DNA of 64,000 bases from Paraburkholderia ginsengisoli NBRC 100965 (GTDB lineage Bacteria > Pseudomonadota > Gammaproteobacteria > Burkholderiales > Burkholderiaceae), in NCBI RefSeq assembly GCF_000739735.1, contig NZ_BBJF01000005.1:787390-851389 (forward strand), read 5' to 3'. Position 1 is the first letter of the stretch. Each line of letters opens with the position of its first letter. Positions 53,831-63,998 of the stretch are shown here, piece after piece. The notes under the pieces are model-generated. The model was not told the origin of the DNA. It did not search any database and worked only from the letters and a program-made list of their open reading frames with translations. The position numbers and the translations under genes were made by a program.

Positions 53831-55812
53831 TCCACCTCCAACGCGACCGGCGCACCGGCACCGGAGCGTTTCTCTTCAATCGCCGCGACCGTGGCGGCCG
53901 GGATGTAAAAGCCTTCGTTCTTCTGGCAGCTGTAGACGATCACGGTAGCGATCGAGCCGACCAGACCGACAATCGCGAGCCACCAGATGTGCCACACAGC
54001 GGCAAAACCCAGCACCAGCGAGAACACGGCCACGACCAGACCCGCGGACGTGTTCGACGGCATGTGAATGTCGCGATAGACCGGCTTCGGCTGATCCTTG
54101 CGCGACTTCATTTCAGCGAAGGCGTCCAGTTCACGCACGTCCGGAATGATCGCGAAGTTGTACGACGCCGGCGGCGAGCTCGTGGCCCATTCCAGCGTGT
54201 GACCGTCCCACGGATCGCCCGACAGGTCGCGGTTTTCCGGCTTGTTGCGGTCACGCAGGCTGACCACCAGTTGCACCACCTGGCAAGCGATACCGATTGC
54301 GATCAGCACCGCACCGACCCACGCGAACATCAGCCACGGATGCCAATCCGGATTGTCGTAGTGATTCAGACGACGCGTCATGCCCATGAAGCCCAGCACA
54401 TACAGCGGCGTGAACGCAACCCAGAAACCGATCTGCCAGAACCAGAACGATGCCTTGCCCCACGCCTCGTTCAGCTTGAAGCCGAAAGCCTTCGGGAACC
54501 AGTAGTTGAAACCGGCCAGGTAGCCGAACAGCACGCCACCGATAATCACGTTGTGGAAGTGAGCGATCAGGAACAGGCTGTTATGCAGCACGAAGTCAGC
54601 GCCCGGAATCGCCATCATCACGCCGGTCATACCGCCGATCGTGAAGGTGACCATGAAGCCGATGGTCCACAGAATCGGCGTCGTGAACTTCAGACGACCC
54701 TTGTAGATCGTGAACAGCCAGTTGAACACTTTCACGCCGGTCGGAATGGCGATGACCATCGTCGCGATACCGAAGAACGCGTTGACGTCAGCGCCCGAAC
54801 CCATCGTGAAGAAGTGGTGCAGCCACACGAGGAACGACAGCACCATGATCGCGCAGGTCGCCCACACCATCGTCTTGTAGCCGAACAGCGGTTTCTTGGC
54901 AAAGGTCGCCACGACTTCCGAGAAAATACCGAACGCCGGCAGGATCAGGATGTACACCTCGGGGTGACCCCATGCCCAGATCAGGTTCAGGTACATCATC
55001 GCATTGCCGCCGGCATCGTTCGTGAAGAAGTGCATGCCGAGGTAACGGTCCAGACCGAGCAGCGCGAGCGTGACGGTCAGGATCGGGAACGCCGCCATGA
55101 TCAGCACGTTCGTGCACAGCGCGGTCCACGTGAACACCGGCATCTTCATGAACGTCATGCCCGGCGCGCGCATCTTGACGATCGTCACGAAGAAGTTCAC
55201 GCCCGTCAGCAAGGTGCCGATACCGGAGAGCTGCAAGCTCCACAGGTAATAGTCGACCCCGACGCCTGGACTGAACTGCAATTCGGACAACGGCGGATAG
55301 GCGAGCCAGCCCGTTTGCGCGAATTCACCGATCACCAGCGAGATGTTGATCAGAATCGCGCTGATCGCGGTCATCCAGAAGCTCAACGAGTTCAGGAACG
55401 GGAACGCGACGTCGCGGGCACCGATCTGCAACGGCACGATGATGTTCATCAGGCCGACCATGAACGCCATCGCCATGAAGAAAATCATGATGACGCCGTG
55501 CGCGGTAAAGATCTGGTCGTAATGGTGCGGCGGCAGGAAGCCTGGCGCGTTATACGACAGCGCCAGCTGGGTACGCATCATGATCGCGTCCGCGAAGCCG
55601 CGGAACAGCATGATGAGCGCGACGATGATGTACATCACGCCCAGCTTCTTGTGGTCGACCGATGTGAGCCATTCGGTCCACAGGTAGCGCCACTTGCCGA
55701 AATAGGTGATCAGACCCAGAACGAGCGCACCGCCGAGGGCGATCCCGGCAGCGGTCACCATGATGATGGGCTCGTGGTACGGGATCGATTCTAGTGAGAG
55801 ATTTCCGAACAT
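53827..55812 (-). CDS. cyoB: Cytochrome o ubiquinol oxidase subunit I (661 aa)
   Basis: The catalytic subunit, carrying low-spin haem, haem o3 and CuB. Conserved blocks are [38 protein letters not shown] (His/Tyr of the CuB site), [12 protein letters not shown] (two CuB His), and [16 protein letters not shown] (haem ligands). The length is that of E. coli CyoB. The start at 55812 has AGGGA upstream and gives [16 protein letters not shown]; seven extra codons upstream are less likely. It reduces O2 to water with ubiquinol electrons and pumps protons. The cyoA stop lies 2 nt upstream. Confidence 0.96.
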   Translation of the reverse strand: MFGNLSLESIPYHEPIIMVTAAGIALGGALVLGLITYFGKWRYLWTEWLTSVDHKKLGVMYIIVALIMLFRGFADAIMMRTQLALSYNAPGFLPPHHYDQIFTAHGVIMIFFMAMAFMVGLMNIIVPLQIGARDVAFPFLNSLSFWMTAISAILINISLVIGEFAQTGWLAYPPLSELQFSPGVGVDYYLWSLQLSGIGTLLTGVNFFVTIVKMRAPGMTFMKMPVFTWTALCTNVLIMAAFPILTVTLALLGLDRYLGMHFFTNDAGGNAMMYLNLIWAWGHPEVYILILPAFGIFSEVVATFAKKPLFGYKTMVWATCAIMVLSFLVWLHHFFTMGSGADVNAFFGIATMVIAIPTGVKVFNWLFTIYKGRLKFTTPILWTIGFMVTFTIGGMTGVMMAIPGADFVLHNSLFLIAHFHNVIIGGVLFGYLAGFNYWFPKAFGFKLNEAWGKASFWFWQIGFWVAFTPLYVLGFMGMTRRLNHYDNPDWHPWLMFAWVGAVLIAIGIACQVVQLVVSLRDRNKPENRDLSGDPWDGHTLEWATSSPPASYNFAIIPDVRELDAFAEMKSRKDQPKPVYRDIHMPSNTSAGLVVAVFSLVLGFAAVWHIWWLAIVGLVGSIATVIVYSCQKNEGFYIPAATVAAIEEKRSGAGAPVALEVD

Positions 55813-55814
55813 GC

Positions 55815-56708
55815 TTATCCCTTCGGCCCGCAATTGGCGTCTTTCATGTTGTCCATGACGTTACCGTTGTTGTAGCGGGCGATGATGTTGTGAAAGAGCT
55901 TCGGATCGACCGACGAGAAGTAGCGCACCGGATCCTTCTCGCTCGGCGCCGAGACCGCGTGGTAACGGTCCATGCTGAGCGTGTCCGATGACGCGCGCAC
56001 TTTCGCAACCCATGCGTTGAACTCTTCCGGCGACTTGGCGAGCGTACGGAACTTCATGTCCGAGAAGCCCTTGCCGCTGAAGTTGGCCGCGGTACCGGCG
56101 TAGTCGCCGGCTTCGTCCGCGATCAGATGCAGACGCGTTTGCATACCTGCCATCGCATAGATCTGGCCGCCGAGCTGCGGGATGAAGAACGAGTTCATCA
56201 CCGTGTCGGAGGTAATCCGGAAGTTCACCGGCGTACCGACCGGGATCGCGAGCTGATTCACCGACGCAATACCGAGGTCGGGATAAATGAACAGCCACTT
56301 CCAGTCGAGCGCGACGACTTCGACGTTGATCGGCTTGACCTGCGACTCGAGCGGACGATACGGATCGAGCTCATGTGTGCTCTTCCACGTCAACACGGCC
56401 AGGAACAGAATGATCAGCGTCGGAATCGTCCAGACGGCGATTTCGATACCGGTCGAGTGAACCCACTTCGGACGGTACTCGGCGCTTTTGTTCGATGCGC
56501 GATAACGCCACGCGAACAGCAGCGTGAGGAAGATCACCGGAACGACGACAATTAGCATGGCCCAGGTGGACGTCGCAATCAGATCGCGCTCCGCCAGACC
56601 CACACTCCCCTTCGGATTCAGGATATCGAGGTTGCTGCAACCCGAAAGCAGCAACATGAGGCCGACGGATAGGAAACTGATCGACCCTCGCAGAGTCTTT
56701 CCTTTCAT
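55815..56708 (-). CDS. cyoA: Cytochrome o ubiquinol oxidase subunit II (297 aa)
   Basis: A lipoprotein signal ending [10 protein letters not shown] is followed by two membrane helices and a periplasmic cupredoxin-like domain with [55 protein letters not shown]. As in quinol oxidases, the CuA ligands of cytochrome oxidases are absent. The start at 56708 is preferred: AAGAGG is 8 nt upstream, while the ATG two codons earlier sits too close to it. It is the first gene of the cyo operon. Confidence 0.95.
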   Translation of the reverse strand: MKGKTLRGSISFLSVGLMLLLSGCSNLDILNPKGSVGLAERDLIATSTWAMLIVVVPVIFLTLLFAWRYRASNKSAEYRPKWVHSTGIEIAVWTIPTLIILFLAVLTWKSTHELDPYRPLESQVKPINVEVVALDWKWLFIYPDLGIASVNQLAIPVGTPVNFRITSDTVMNSFFIPQLGGQIYAMAGMQTRLHLIADEAGDYAGTAANFSGKGFSDMKFRTLAKSPEEFNAWVAKVRASSDTLSMDRYHAVSAPSEKDPVRYFSSVDPKLFHNIIARYNNGNVMDNMKDANCGPKG

Positions 56709-57076
56709 ATCCATTGCCTCTTTTTTACGACTTCAACGAACGTCATTCGACCGCTCTCCATTAATAAGCGCTCGCATAATAGGGGCACGTTGATCGGCGA
56801 TAAACCCTCGATTTCGCAACGATCTATTGCGTCGCACCACGGTGCGACACGTTGCCGCACACCTGTGCGCAAGCGGGGGTTGAAATGCTCCGACTACAAA
56901 GCACTAAGAAATTGACGCACCAGAAAAGTCCCTTTAAATAAGCACTGAAACGCGACGCGGCCTAATTGGCTACGCCGCGCGAGATGTGCTCAGGGAATGC
57001 ATGCAGCGCGTGAGGCGCATGAGCGGTTGCCGCATCCGCCACCGCGCATGCTGCAACCGCACCACACTTCCTGAGA
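56709..57076. promoter_or_regulatory. Upstream region of cyoABCD
   Basis: A 368-nt gap between the orphan nuoM and cyoA, on the same strand. The best promoter candidate is -10 TATTAT (56781-56776, minus strand) with a weak -35 TTTATC 17 nt away. A TTGAT...ATAAA stretch here resembles half an FNR site but misses the consensus. No ORF is supported. Confidence 0.45.
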
Positions 57077-58636
57077 TCAGCCCGGCGTACGAACCGCCGT
57101 CGCGACCGGTGCGGGTGCAGCCGCCTGCAGATGCTCGCCGCCGTCAACCGGCGCAGCGTCGTCCGACGGATGAGCCGGGCGCTCCGACTGCGCGAGCAGC
57201 GTGCCGACCGACGGATCGATCGCATCGGTGAAGGGCTTCGGATACAGACCGATCGCCAGCACCAGCACGGCCATTGCGCCGAGCAGCGCGAACTCGCGAT
57301 TGCCGAGGTCCTTCAGTTTGGCGACGCGCGCATTGGCGATCGCGCCGAAGATCACGCGCTTGTACATCCACAGCGTGTAGGCCGCGCTCAGCACCAGCGT
57401 GGATGCGGCGATCGCGCCGATCCAGAAGTTGAAGCGGATCGCGCCCATCAGCACCATGAACTCGCCGACAAAACCCGACGTGCCCGGCAGGCCGATGTTG
57501 GCCATCGAGAACAGCATCACGAACGCGGCAAAGCGCGGCATCGTGTTGGCGACGCCGCCGTATTCGGCGATCGACGCGGTCTTCGTGCGGTCGTAGAGCA
57601 TCCCCGTGCACAGCAGCATCGCGCCCGATACCACGCCGTACGACAGCATCTGCACGATCGCGCCGGCCTGGCCAATGCGGTTGAACACGAACAGGCCGAG
57701 CGTCACGAGACCCATGTGCGCGATCGTCGAATACGCGAGCAGGCGGCGCATGTCGGTTTGCACGAGCGCGAGCAGGCTCGAATAGATCACCGCGATCAGC
57801 GACAGCGTGATCATCATCGGCGCGAAGAAGTGGCTCGCTTGCGGCGCGATCGGCAGCGCGAAACGCAGCAGGCCGTAGCCGCCCAACTTCAACATGCCGA
57901 TCATCACCGCGGCGCCGGTCGGGCCGTCGAGGTGGACGTCGGGCAGCCACGTGTGCACCGGCCACATCGGTACCTTCACGCCGAATGCGGCGAGGAAGCC
58001 GAGGAAGATCAGCATCTGCGGCACGGTGCCGAGTTGCGTTTCACGCCACAGCGCGAGGTCGAAGCTGTGCGTCTGGCTGTACAGATAAAGCATCGACATC
58101 AGCATCATCAGCGAGCCAAGGAACGACACGAAGAAGAATTTCACCGCGGCGTACGAGCGGTTCGAATGGCCCCACGTGCCGATCAGCAGATACAGCGGAA
58201 TCAGCGTCGCTTCGAACGAGATGAAGAACAGCATGCCGTCCATCGACGTGAAGACGCCCTGCATGAAGCCCGACAACATCAGGAACGCGCCGAAGTACTG
58301 CGCGGTTCGCTCGGTGATCGACTGCCACGACGCGACCACGATGATGATCGTGGTGAGCGCGGTCAGCGCGACCAGCCACAACGAAATCCCGTCCACGCCC
58401 ACATGCCAGGCGATATCGAACGTCGGCGACCAGCGGGCGTTTTCGACGAATTGCATCGACGTGACGTCGTTGCGGAAATTCGCGACCAGCGGAATCACCG
58501 GCAGAAAACCTGCGACCGCGCCGACGAGCGCGAGCCAACGGGTGCGACTACGTGCCGCGTCGGATCCGGCACGCAAAACGACAAGCCCGGCGACAATAGG
58601 GATCCAGATGAGAAGGCTTAGAAGAGGCAATGGCAT
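57077..58636 (-). CDS. Orphan NADH-quinone oxidoreductase subunit M-like protein (519 aa)
   Basis: A proton-pumping subunit of the NuoM/antiporter family with about 14 membrane helices. Visible are FFISFEATLIPLYLLIGTWG (conserved pumping Glu), FGVKVPMWPVHTWLPDVHLDGPTGAAVMIGMLKLGGYGLLRF, and LAYSTIAHMGLVTLGLFVFN. No other nuo, mrp or hyf gene lies in the window, so it is not the nuoA-N copy. The start at 58636 (MPLPLLSLLIWIP) gives a normal N terminus; nine extra codons upstream are less likely. A long structured leader precedes it and cyoA follows at 368 nt. Whether it joins complex I or another complex is unknown. Confidence 0.88.
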   Translation of the reverse strand: MPLPLLSLLIWIPIVAGLVVLRAGSDAARSRTRWLALVGAVAGFLPVIPLVANFRNDVTSMQFVENARWSPTFDIAWHVGVDGISLWLVALTALTTIIIVVASWQSITERTAQYFGAFLMLSGFMQGVFTSMDGMLFFISFEATLIPLYLLIGTWGHSNRSYAAVKFFFVSFLGSLMMLMSMLYLYSQTHSFDLALWRETQLGTVPQMLIFLGFLAAFGVKVPMWPVHTWLPDVHLDGPTGAAVMIGMLKLGGYGLLRFALPIAPQASHFFAPMMITLSLIAVIYSSLLALVQTDMRRLLAYSTIAHMGLVTLGLFVFNRIGQAGAIVQMLSYGVVSGAMLLCTGMLYDRTKTASIAEYGGVANTMPRFAAFVMLFSMANIGLPGTSGFVGEFMVLMGAIRFNFWIGAIAASTLVLSAAYTLWMYKRVIFGAIANARVAKLKDLGNREFALLGAMAVLVLAIGLYPKPFTDAIDPSVGTLLAQSERPAHPSDDAAPVDGGEHLQAAAPAPVATAVRTPG

Positions 58637-59321
58637 GTGCTCTGTCAAAAACTTGAAGTACAAAACGCCGCATCAACGCCTTCAAAAGAGAAAGCATTGA
58701 AATGGATATGTAAGCTTGATTTCGCTGAAATTGACGTGGAAACGGTGGCGTCCGCTTCACGTTTACCCGCAGTCGAATGACCAAGGGTGGGAGATTACCA
58801 AGATAAGAACACTTTTGCAGCGCAACAACGCTGCAATGCCCTTGGCAATACATTGTTGCCCAACACAGGCTTGCGAATCGCATAAAAATGTGCGTTTGCA
58901 CAAGCACGTCTACGTGCTTTCCGAGCGGCGAATTTTATAAACAGAAGCTAACAATTACCGGCAAATTAGCCACTCTTGCCGCAACGAGTCCAATCGCCCA
59001 CCGCGGTGGAACGGATCGTGCGTATGCCAACTGTCTGCGGAATCGAACTCCGGAGGATTTGGCAAAAATTTCGCCCGTTTACGAGCAGGAAATTTTTTTG
59101 GTCCGACACTCTAAATAAGCCTTATCGTCGCGCTGGAAAATTGGCGGGATTCGATGCCTGCCGGTAGCGATTCATCGCGTCCGAGCGACATGCGCTGCTT
59201 CCGCATCGCTTACAGAAGCCGAATATACTTCGGCGAATTCCCGGCGAATCTTCGTCCGACAACGCACACTCGATACGCCGCCAGACACCGCCCTTCGCCG
59301 GCCACACTTTTCGGATACCGC
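58637..59321. promoter_or_regulatory. Long region between orphan nuoM and the ABC operon, with structured leader
   Basis: A 685-nt gap. Minus strand: -35 TTGCCG (58964-58959) and -10 TTTATA (58941-58936), 17-nt spacer, giving a leader of nearly 300 nt before nuoM. Within the leader lie perfect inverted repeats AAGCACGT-CT-ACGTGCTT (58902-58919) and TTGCAGCG-CAACAA-CGCTGCAA (58815-58836), with an imperfect TTGGCAA...TTGCCCAA between them. An AT-rich repeat AAAAATTTC/GAAATTTTT lies at 59064-59072/59089-59097 nearer the ABC operon. No ORF is supported. Confidence 0.55.
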
Positions 59322-60071
59322 ATGGCGTTTCGTGACGAAGCTGTCGTTCCCGCACTCGAATGCCGCGGGCTGAGCAAGCAATATGGCGCGGGACGCGTCG
59401 TACTCGCGCGCCTCGACTTCACTCTCGGGCCGGGCGAATTCGTCGCGATCATGGGCGATTCGGGCGTGGGCAAGTCAACGCTGCTCAACCTGATCGCCGG
59501 ACTCGACAGCGCGGATAGCGGCGACGTGATCATCGACGGCAGTCCGGTCGCACAACTGGACGACAACGCGGCAACGCGTCTGCGCCGGCAAAAACTCGGC
59601 TTCGTGTTCCAGGCTTTTCACGTGCTGCCCCATCTGACACTCGCCCAGAACGTTGCGCTGCCGCTGCTGCTCAATGAATTGCCGACTGCCGGCGCGCTCG
59701 ACATGCTCGCGGCGGTCGGCCTCGGCGGTCGCGGCGACGACTTTCCGCGCCAACTCTCGGGCGGCGAACTGCAACGCGTGGCGATTGCGCGAGCGCTCGT
59801 GCATCGTCCGAAACTGATTCTCGCCGACGAACCGACCGGCAACCTCGATCCCGATACCGCGCACGAAGTGCTCAGCCTGTTCCGCACGCAAAGCAAGGCG
59901 ACCGGTGCGGCCACGATCATGGTGACGCACTCGGAAGCCGCGGCGGCCGTGGCCGACCGCATCCTGATCCTGAGCGACGGCGGCTTGCATGCGTCGCCCG
60001 CGAAGCACGCGCTTTCCGCCGATCCTTTCTCGCGCGACACCCCCGCCCGCTCGGCCGACAATGCGCGCTGA
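59322..60071 (+). CDS. ABC transporter ATPase, LolD/MacB-like (249 aa)
   Basis: A full nucleotide-binding domain: Walker A GDSGVGKST, Q-loop FVFQAFHVLPHLTLAQNV, signature LSGGELQRVAIARALVHRP, Walker B LILADEPTGNLD and the switch His in VTHSEAAA. The sequence type is that of LolD/MacB partners of FtsX-like permeases, which act as mechanotransmitters rather than classical transporters. The start at 59322 (MAFRDEAVVPALECRGLSKQYG) is at the domain edge; 56 codons of upstream open frame are not family-like. The permease start overlaps its 3' end by 11 nt. Confidence 0.92.
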   Translation: MAFRDEAVVPALECRGLSKQYGAGRVVLARLDFTLGPGEFVAIMGDSGVGKSTLLNLIAGLDSADSGDVIIDGSPVAQLDDNAATRLRRQKLGFVFQAFHVLPHLTLAQNVALPLLLNELPTAGALDMLAAVGLGGRGDDFPRQLSGGELQRVAIARALVHRPKLILADEPTGNLDPDTAHEVLSLFRTQSKATGAATIMVTHSEAAAAVADRILILSDGGLHASPAKHALSADPFSRDTPARSADNAR

Positions 60072-62631
60072 TGTCCGCCCCCTGCTGCGCATGCGCGGAC
60101 AGCGCGTGCTTGCGCGCTGGCTTCTGGGCGCCGAATGGCGCAGCCATCGCGGACGCGCACTGGTCGCCGTTGCGACGATCACGCTCGGCGTCGCGCTCGG
60201 TTACGCGGTGCAGCTGATCAACAGCGCGGCCTTCAACGAATTCTCGGCGGCGGCTCGCAGTCTCTCGGGCGAAGCCGATCTGCAAGTGCGCGGCGCGCAG
60301 CCTGTGTTCGACGAGTCCGTCTATCCGCGCCTCGCGACGCAAGCCGGCGTGACGCTGGCGAGCCCCGTGCTCGCCCTCGATGTCAGCGTGCCGGGCCGCA
60401 ACGCGGCGTTGCCGGTCCTCGGCATCGACGTGTTCAAGGCAAGCCGGATCGCGCCGGACCTGACCGGCGTGCCGTCGCCGGATCGGCCTTTCGATACGCT
60501 CGCATCCGACACCGTGTTCCTATCGTCGGCCGCGCAGCAATGGCTGAACGTCAAAGCCGGCGACGACGTCGCGCTCCAAAGCGGCACGTCCATCGTGCAT
60601 CTGCGCGTGGCGGGCGGCCTCGTGAGAACCCGTCCGGGCCAGCGAATCGCGGTGATGGATATTGCCGCCGCGCAGTGGAAGTTCGACAAGGTCGGCAAGC
60701 TGTCGCGGGTCGACGTGCAACTCGAGCGCGGCATCGACCGGCAACGCTTCAAGCGCGAACTTCAGTCGCAGCTTGGCGACCAGTGGGTGGTCGCCGAAAC
60801 GCGCGACGCTGAAAGCCGCACCGATCGCCTGTCGCGAGCCTATCGGATCAACATGAACGTGCTCGCGCTGGTGGCGCTCTTTACCGGCGCTTTCCTCGTG
60901 TTTTCGACGCAGGCGCTGGGCGTCGTGCGGCGTCGCGCGCAGTTTGCCATGTTGCGCGTGCTTGGACTGACACGCGGCCAACTGTTGCGACAGATCCTGC
61001 TTGAAGGCGCACTGCTGGGGCTGCTCGGTTCGTTGTCGGGGCTCGCGATTGGCTATGCGATGGCGAGCGGCGCGCTGCATTTTTTCGGCAGCGATCTCGG
61101 CGGCGGTTATTTTCCCGGCGTGCAGCCGCAAGTCGGTCTCGAACCGCTGGCTAGTGCGTTGTTTCTGACGCTCGGCATTGCGGTGGCGGTGTTGGGAAGT
61201 CTCGCGCCCGCACTGGAAGCGGCGCGCGCGCGGCCCGCGGCGGCGCTCAAGGCGGGCGCGGAAGAAGGCGCGCTGGCGCGGCTGGCCACGCCCTGGCCTG
61301 CGCTGCTATGCCTCGCGGCCGCCGGCGTGCTCACGCAGTTGCCGCCCTTGTTCGACGCGCCGATTGGCGGCTATTGCGCCGTCGCGTTACTGCTGGTCGG
61401 CGGGATCGCGCTCATGCCGCGCGTCACCGCGCTGATATTCGGCGCGGCGGACCGTCTGTTCGCGAGGCGCCGGCACGCGGGCGCCGCGAGCACGCTCGCA
61501 CTGGCGCGTCTGGCGAATGCGCCGGGTCACGCGTCGATTGCCATGGGCGGCGTGTTGTCGAGCTTCGCGCTGATCGTCGCGATGGCGATCATGGTGGCGA
61601 GCTTCCGGGTGTCGGTTGAAGACTGGCTGGTCCATCTGCTTTCCGCCGATCTCTATGTGCGCGTGGCGCCGAACGGCGACACGGCCGGCTTGCGGCCCGA
61701 CGAGCAACGCCTGCTGGCCGCCGTGCCGGGTATCCGGAGCGCCGCGTTTGCCCGTACCTCGCATCTGACGCTCGATCCGGCACGGCCCGAGATCGCCGTG
61801 CTCGCGCGCGAAATCGACGCTGCCGATCCGGGCGCGAATCTGCAGATGACCGGCGCGGTATTGCCGCCTTCCGAATTGCGCAGCGGTGAAATACCTGTTT
61901 GGGTATCCGAAGCCATGGTCGACCTGTACGGATACCGGCTCGGTCAGCGTGTGAAGTTGCCGCTCGGTGGTGATGCCCATGTGTTCGTCGTGGCCGGCGT
62001 ATGGCGCGATTATGTGCGGCAGAGCGGCGCGATCCAGATACGGCTCGCCGATTACCGGCGCCTGAGCGCGGATACGGGCGCGACGGATGTCGCCGTGACC
62101 GTCGTGCCGGGGACGCGCGTCGAAAGTGTGATTGCCGCGCTGCGCGCGCTGCCCTTCGGCGCGTCGCTGGATCTGTCCGAACCGGGCGAGATTCGCGCGC
62201 GAACTCTGGTGATCTTCGATCGGAGTTTCGCGGTCACTTATCTGCTCGAAGCGGTCGCTATCGTCATCGGACTGTTCGGCGTCGCGGCGACGTTCTCCGC
62301 GCAGACTCTCGCGCGAGCCCGCGAGTTCGGCATGCTGCGGCATGTCGGCGTGACCCGCGCGCAGGTTCTCGCCATTCTCGCGCTCGAAGGCGGCATGCTC
62401 ACGGCGTGCGGCATCGCGCTGGGCTTCGTGCTCGGTTTTGCGATCAGTCTGATTCTGGTGTTCGTCGTCAATCCGCAGTCGTTCCATTGGAGCATGTCGC
62501 TGCACGTGCCTTGGACGGTGCTGGGCACGGTTGCGCTCGTCATGCTGGCTTCGTCGTGCTCGACGGCAGTGATCGCGGGTCGCAGCGCGGTGTCGGTGGA
62601 TGCGGTGCGTGCGGTGAAGGAGGATTGGTGA
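60061..62631 (+). CDS. FtsX-like ABC permease, 856 aa
   Basis: Two FtsX permease modules with large periplasmic loops. A first helix near residue 35 (GRALVAVATITLGVALGYAVQLINS) is followed by a MacB-like periplasmic domain and membrane segments near residues 270-410 and 425-470. The second module (ASTLALARLANAPGHASIAMGGVLSSFALIVAMAIM) begins near residue 480, and the last three helices end at about 850. AREFGMLRHVGVTRAQVLAI and AQFAMLRVLGLTRGQLLRQILLEG are the paired FtsX blocks. It works with the ATPase upstream; the downstream lipocalin-domain protein starts within its stop codon. It may pull or move lipids or lipoproteins in the envelope. Confidence 0.9.
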   Translation: MRADVRPLLRMRGQRVLARWLLGAEWRSHRGRALVAVATITLGVALGYAVQLINSAAFNEFSAAARSLSGEADLQVRGAQPVFDESVYPRLATQAGVTLASPVLALDVSVPGRNAALPVLGIDVFKASRIAPDLTGVPSPDRPFDTLASDTVFLSSAAQQWLNVKAGDDVALQSGTSIVHLRVAGGLVRTRPGQRIAVMDIAAAQWKFDKVGKLSRVDVQLERGIDRQRFKRELQSQLGDQWVVAETRDAESRTDRLSRAYRINMNVLALVALFTGAFLVFSTQALGVVRRRAQFAMLRVLGLTRGQLLRQILLEGALLGLLGSLSGLAIGYAMASGALHFFGSDLGGGYFPGVQPQVGLEPLASALFLTLGIAVAVLGSLAPALEAARARPAAALKAGAEEGALARLATPWPALLCLAAAGVLTQLPPLFDAPIGGYCAVALLLVGGIALMPRVTALIFGAADRLFARRRHAGAASTLALARLANAPGHASIAMGGVLSSFALIVAMAIMVASFRVSVEDWLVHLLSADLYVRVAPNGDTAGLRPDEQRLLAAVPGIRSAAFARTSHLTLDPARPEIAVLAREIDAADPGANLQMTGAVLPPSELRSGEIPVWVSEAMVDLYGYRLGQRVKLPLGGDAHVFVVAGVWRDYVRQSGAIQIRLADYRRLSADTGATDVAVTVVPGTRVESVIAALRALPFGASLDLSEPGEIRARTLVIFDRSFAVTYLLEAVAIVIGLFGVAATFSAQTLARAREFGMLRHVGVTRAQVLAILALEGGMLTACGIALGFVLGFAISLILVFVVNPQSFHWSMSLHVPWTVLGTVALVMLASSCSTAVIAGRSAVSVDAVRAVKEDW

Positions 62632-63998
62632 TGGGGGAGTTAGTGCATGAGTCGGCGCAGGAGGCGGTACGGGAATCGGTGCTTGAGTCAGCACAGGAGG
62701 CGACCTGCGCGGCAGTAGCGCGCCTTGATGCGGCCGGTGCGCCTAGCGTCGTGCTGCGCCGACTTGTGCCTCCGTTTGCAATTGTGATGCGGAAGATGAG
62801 TGCGTCTTGCGCTGCGAAGGCGATCCCCGCGTACGGGACGTCGATTGTTCGCGCGAGTGCGAGGGATCTGCACCGGTTCAGCCCTCGCCTTCGCCGCTTG
62901 CTTGGCATCGGCGTGCTCGCTGCGTCGGCCGGGTCCGTGTCCGCATTCGGCGAGGCCGCCGGATTCGCCGCTGTCACGCCGGACCATCCGATCACGTTGT
63001 CGCAAGACAGCGGCGCACATGCGGCTTTTCGCACCGAGTGGTGGTATGCGACGGGTTGGCTCACGACACCGGACCATCAGCCGCTGGGCTTCCAGATCAC
63101 TTTTTTTCGCTCTGCAACGGGCCACGACGCCGCCGATCCGAGCGCTTTCGCGCCGTCGCAGTTGATCATTGCGCACGCCGCGTTGAGCGATCCCGTGGTT
63201 GGGCACCTGGCCCATGATCAGCGCATCGGCCGCCAAGGATTTGGGCTCGCTTATGCGCAGCCGGCCAATACCGACGTCAAGCTCGACGCATGGAAAATCA
63301 TTCGCGCTGCGGACGGCCACTACAACGTCAATGTCGATACGAACGGATTCTCGCTACATCTCACACTGACGCCAACGCAAGCGCCGCTGATCCAGGGCGA
63401 GCGTGGCTATTCGCGCAAAGGTCCGCGACCGGAACAGGCGAGCTATTACTACAGCGAACCCCAATTGCGCGTGAGTGGCAATGTGGTGCGCCCGAATGCC
63501 GGAGGGAGTTCATCGTCGCATGGAGAGACCACTGTGACCGGAATGGCGTGGCTGGATCATGAGTGGTCGAGCACGCTGCTCGACGCCGATGCGGTCGGAT
63601 GGGACTGGCTGGGCGCCAACCTCGTCGACGGCTCGGCCCTGATGGCATTCAAGGTACGCGGACGCAACGGACACTCGATGTGGGCGCATGCAGCCCTTCG
63701 CGACGCTATGGGTCGGGTGACTACGTTCGACCCCAATCAGGTCGACTTTACGCCGGTTCGCACATGGCGCTCTCCGCGCACGAACACGTCGTATCCCGTA
63801 TCGATGAGCGTTAAAACGGGCGCGCTGATGTGGCGACTCGATCCGTTAATGGACGATCAGGAGCTCGATTCGCGGCAATCAACGGGGGCGGTGTACTGGG
63901 AAGGCGCGGTGCGGGTGAATCGCGAAGGGGCTGAGGTGGGACGGGGTTATCTGGAGCTGACGGGTTACGCGGACGCGTTGCGGACCGGCAGGCGCTGA
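62631..63998 (+). CDS. CrtC/AttH-like lipocalin-domain protein (455 aa)
   Basis: The AttH/carotenoid 1,2-hydratase-like fold shows the TEWWYATGWL signature (about residue 140) and GMAWLDHEWSSTLLDADAVGWDWLGANLVDGSALMAFKVR. The start at 62631 overlaps the permease stop (TGATG) and has GGAGGA 7 nt upstream. This gives an odd ~105-residue N-terminal extension with a repeated HESAQEAV/LESAQEAT unit, then a signal-like segment (LLGIGVLAASAGSVSAFG). The ATPase-permease-AttH order resembles the Agrobacterium attEFGH set. It is probably exported and binds or modifies a lipid or polyene. The gene ends 2 nt before the window does. Confidence 0.85.
   Translation: MGELVHESAQEAVRESVLESAQEATCAAVARLDAAGAPSVVLRRLVPPFAIVMRKMSASCAAKAIPAYGTSIVRASARDLHRFSPRLRRLLGIGVLAASAGSVSAFGEAAGFAAVTPDHPITLSQDSGAHAAFRTEWWYATGWLTTPDHQPLGFQITFFRSATGHDAADPSAFAPSQLIIAHAALSDPVVGHLAHDQRIGRQGFGLAYAQPANTDVKLDAWKIIRAADGHYNVNVDTNGFSLHLTLTPTQAPLIQGERGYSRKGPRPEQASYYYSEPQLRVSGNVVRPNAGGSSSSHGETTVTGMAWLDHEWSSTLLDADAVGWDWLGANLVDGSALMAFKVRGRNGHSMWAHAALRDAMGRVTTFDPNQVDFTPVRTWRSPRTNTSYPVSMSVKTGALMWRLDPLMDDQELDSRQSTGAVYWEGAVRVNREGAEVGRGYLELTGYADALRTGRR

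Noticed and set aside
56790..56805. FNR/ANR-like box upstream of cyoA
   Set aside because: TTGAT is followed by a half-site that does not match ATCAA at the required 4-nt spacing.
57131..58621. Plus-strand open frame of 496 codons opposite the orphan nuoM
   Set aside because: It is Arg/His/Gln-rich without hydrophobic or domain structure; the minus strand encodes a clear multi-helix subunit.
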